Shown one piece after another: positions 6,011 through 7,437 of a stretch of DNA of 7,437 nucleotides. Origin of the DNA: Planctomycetaceae bacterium (GTDB lineage: Bacteria; Planctomycetota; Planctomycetia; Pirellulales; Pirellulaceae). The position numbers were made by a program, and so were the translations under genes. Position 1 is the stretch's first letter. Each line of letters starts with the position of its first letter. Under the pieces are notes generated by a model. It had not been told where the DNA came from and ran no database searches. It was given only the letters and a program-made list of their open reading frames with translations. The stretch lies in NCBI GenBank assembly GCA_012965455.1, contig DTSG01000346.1, forward strand, positions 2,573-10,009, in the 5' to 3' direction.

Positions 6011-7437
6011 TTATTTGCGCAGCGGCACGCTGCGACCGCTTTGCTTGTATTGCTCCAACTGGGCCTTTAGCTCCTTGACGATCTCGGGATGCTTGCCGGC
6101 CAAGTTTATCGTCTCACCCGGATCGGTCTGGAGATTGTAAAGCTGGCCGGTTGCCTCCGGCGCCGTATCCGGCAATGCAAAGGGTTTTAAATGCGGCCGT
6201 GCATAGGAGTTGCCGCCGGACCCTTTGTGGTCGAGGTATTTCCAGGGGCCCTTGCGAATCGCCAGCGCCAAGCTAATTGTCTGATGCATGGTGTACGGTC
6301 GAATCATCTCTTTGGGGGCTGTGCCGACCAGAGCTGGCAACAGGTTCTCGCTATCCTCGGCTGCCTGATTTGGCAGTTCTACGCCCACAATCGCCGCGCA
6401 GGTTGCCATCACGTCGGTCAGGTTGAGTGTCTGGTCGCTGGTCGACCCCGGTTCAATTTTTCCGGGCCAGCGGGCAATGAAGGGAACGCGATGGCCTCCC
6501 TCCCAGTTATCCCGTTTCATCCCCCGCCAAGGTCGCGCCCCATCGTGCTGGTGATCACCGCGCATGTGAATCGTGCTCGTGACCTCTGGACCATTGTCGC
6601 TCGAAAAAATGACCAGCGTGTTCTCAGCAACTCCCACCTGCTGGAGAGTTTTAAGCAACTCCCCGACGACGTAATCCAGTTCAAAGATAAAATCACCGTG
6701 TGGCCCCGCTTTTGTCTTCCCTTTAAACTGGTCTGCTGGAAAAGAGGGCAAGTGAACTGCTTGGGTTGAGTGAAACAGGAAAAACGGCTGCCCGGGATTT
6801 GTTTTCACATGCTGCTTCAGAAACTGCTGGCTCTTTTCCAAAAACAGCAGATCTACTTCTTCCAAGTCGAAATCGGGCGCTATCATGCCCGGCCGGTTGT
6901 CACGTGAATAAGGGTGCGTTGGCAGCCTCGAGCGATCTACAATCTTCGTTGGTGGCACGGGAATACGATCACCATCCACAAAAGCATATAGCCAGTCGGT
7001 TGTGGGACAACACACCGTACCAAAGAAGTGATCAAATCCTCTATGTATGGGAGCATCGGGAATAGCTCGGCTATAATCGATCCTCTTCACCGCCGGCAAG
7101 CCGTTTTGATGGATCGCCTTTCCCGTGTCATCAAAAAAAGTCATGCCCACATGCCATTTCCCAAACATGGCCGTTTTGTAGCCCGCATCACGGAGCATCT
7201 GCGGTAACGTTAGGCGATCCTTTTCAATCATGCAAGGACCACCGGCACCGGTAAAAACACCCTGCATACCCGTCCGATACGCCATCCGCCCGGTCAACAA
7301 GCTATAGCGTGTCGGCGTACAAACGGTCGAGGGGCTATGGGCATCGGTCAAGCGAATCCCTTGGCGTGCCAACTGGTCGAGGTTTGGCGTGGGAACCTTC
7401 GACTGTGCGTTGTAACAGCCGACATCCCCATAGCCCA
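6011..7437 (-). CDS. Formylglycine-dependent sulfatase (N-terminus beyond the window)
   Basis: This is a type I sulfatase that hydrolyses sulfate esters. Members in related bacteria often act on sulfated polysaccharides, but the substrate here cannot be told from sequence. The frame is open to the right edge: translation from 7435 reads GYGDVGCYN then TPNLDQLARQG, the usual start of the family, so the TTG at 7370-7372 is internal. The first metal-binding Asp pair and any signal peptide are beyond the edge. Visible motifs are CTPTR-YSLLTGR with the Cys to be converted to formylglycine (codon 7319-7321), GKWHVG (Lys and His of the active site), FHSTQAVH, SSDNGPE (metal-binding Asp-Asn) and RGMKRDNWEGGHRVPF. 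The C-terminal subdomain has LYNLQTDPGETINLA and a charged helix. About 475 residues are visible, near full length. Base composition is clearly richer in GC than the other genes. No maturase gene is in view. Confidence 0.95.
   Translation of the reverse strand, partial: GYGDVGCYNAQSKVPTPNLDQLARQGIRLTDAHSPSTVCTPTRYSLLTGRMAYRTGMQGVFTGAGGPCMIEKDRLTLPQMLRDAGYKTAMFGKWHVGMTFFDDTGKAIHQNGLPAVKRIDYSRAIPDAPIHRGFDHFFGTVCCPTTDWLYAFVDGDRIPVPPTKIVDRSRLPTHPYSRDNRPGMIAPDFDLEEVDLLFLEKSQQFLKQHVKTNPGQPFFLFHSTQAVHLPSFPADQFKGKTKAGPHGDFIFELDYVVGELLKTLQQVGVAENTLVIFSSDNGPEVTSTIHMRGDHQHDGARPWRGMKRDNWEGGHRVPFIARWPGKIEPGSTSDQTLNLTDVMATCAAIVGVELPNQAAEDSENLLPALVGTAPKEMIRPYTMHQTISLALAIRKGPWKYLDHKGSGGNSYARPHLKPFALPDTAPEATGQLYNLQTDPGETINLAGKHPEIVKELKAQLEQYKQSGRSVPLRK

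Noticed and set aside
6191..6769. A 192-codon + strand reading frame opposite the sulfatase
   Set aside because: It lies wholly antisense to a sulfatase with all family motifs and has no recognisable domain; long antisense frames are expected in GC-richer coding DNA.

Overview
The window carries five protein-coding genes and no RNA genes, CRISPR array or insertion sequence that I can see. The likely source is a planctomycete (Pirellula/Rhodopirellula-like). The basis is a formylglycine-type sulfatase, an exported HEAT-repeat protein, a sigma-54 activator, and a hemX-like/hemA pair, in DNA of moderate GC where most start codons lack a clear Shine-Dalgarno sequence. This taxonomic call is an inference from gene content, not from a marker gene.

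Layout: (1) 1-2217, + strand, the 3' part of a gene for a large exported HEAT-repeat protein. Its frame is open to the left edge and shows the tail of a signal peptide. Its C-terminal half holds what looks like a degenerate response-regulator receiver domain. (2) 2350-3456, +, a sigma-54-dependent AAA+ activator with a Fis-type DNA-binding domain and no sensory domain. (3) 3722-4618, +, an eight-helix membrane protein of the HemX/CcsA cytochrome c assembly type. (4) 4615-5895, +, glutamyl-tRNA reductase HemA, overlapping gene 3 by ATGA. (5) 6011-7437, - strand, a sulfatase whose N-terminus runs off the right edge and which converges on hemA.

Genes 3 and 4 form a translationally coupled pair linking an integral membrane protein of the haem/cytochrome c assembly family to the first committed enzyme of tetrapyrrole synthesis. 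Gene 2 could control sigma-54 promoters, but none is recognisable here. The sulfatase is visibly richer in GC than the rest of the window and may have a separate history. The most unusual item is the exported HEAT plus pseudo-receiver protein. The other genes are recognisable members of known families.
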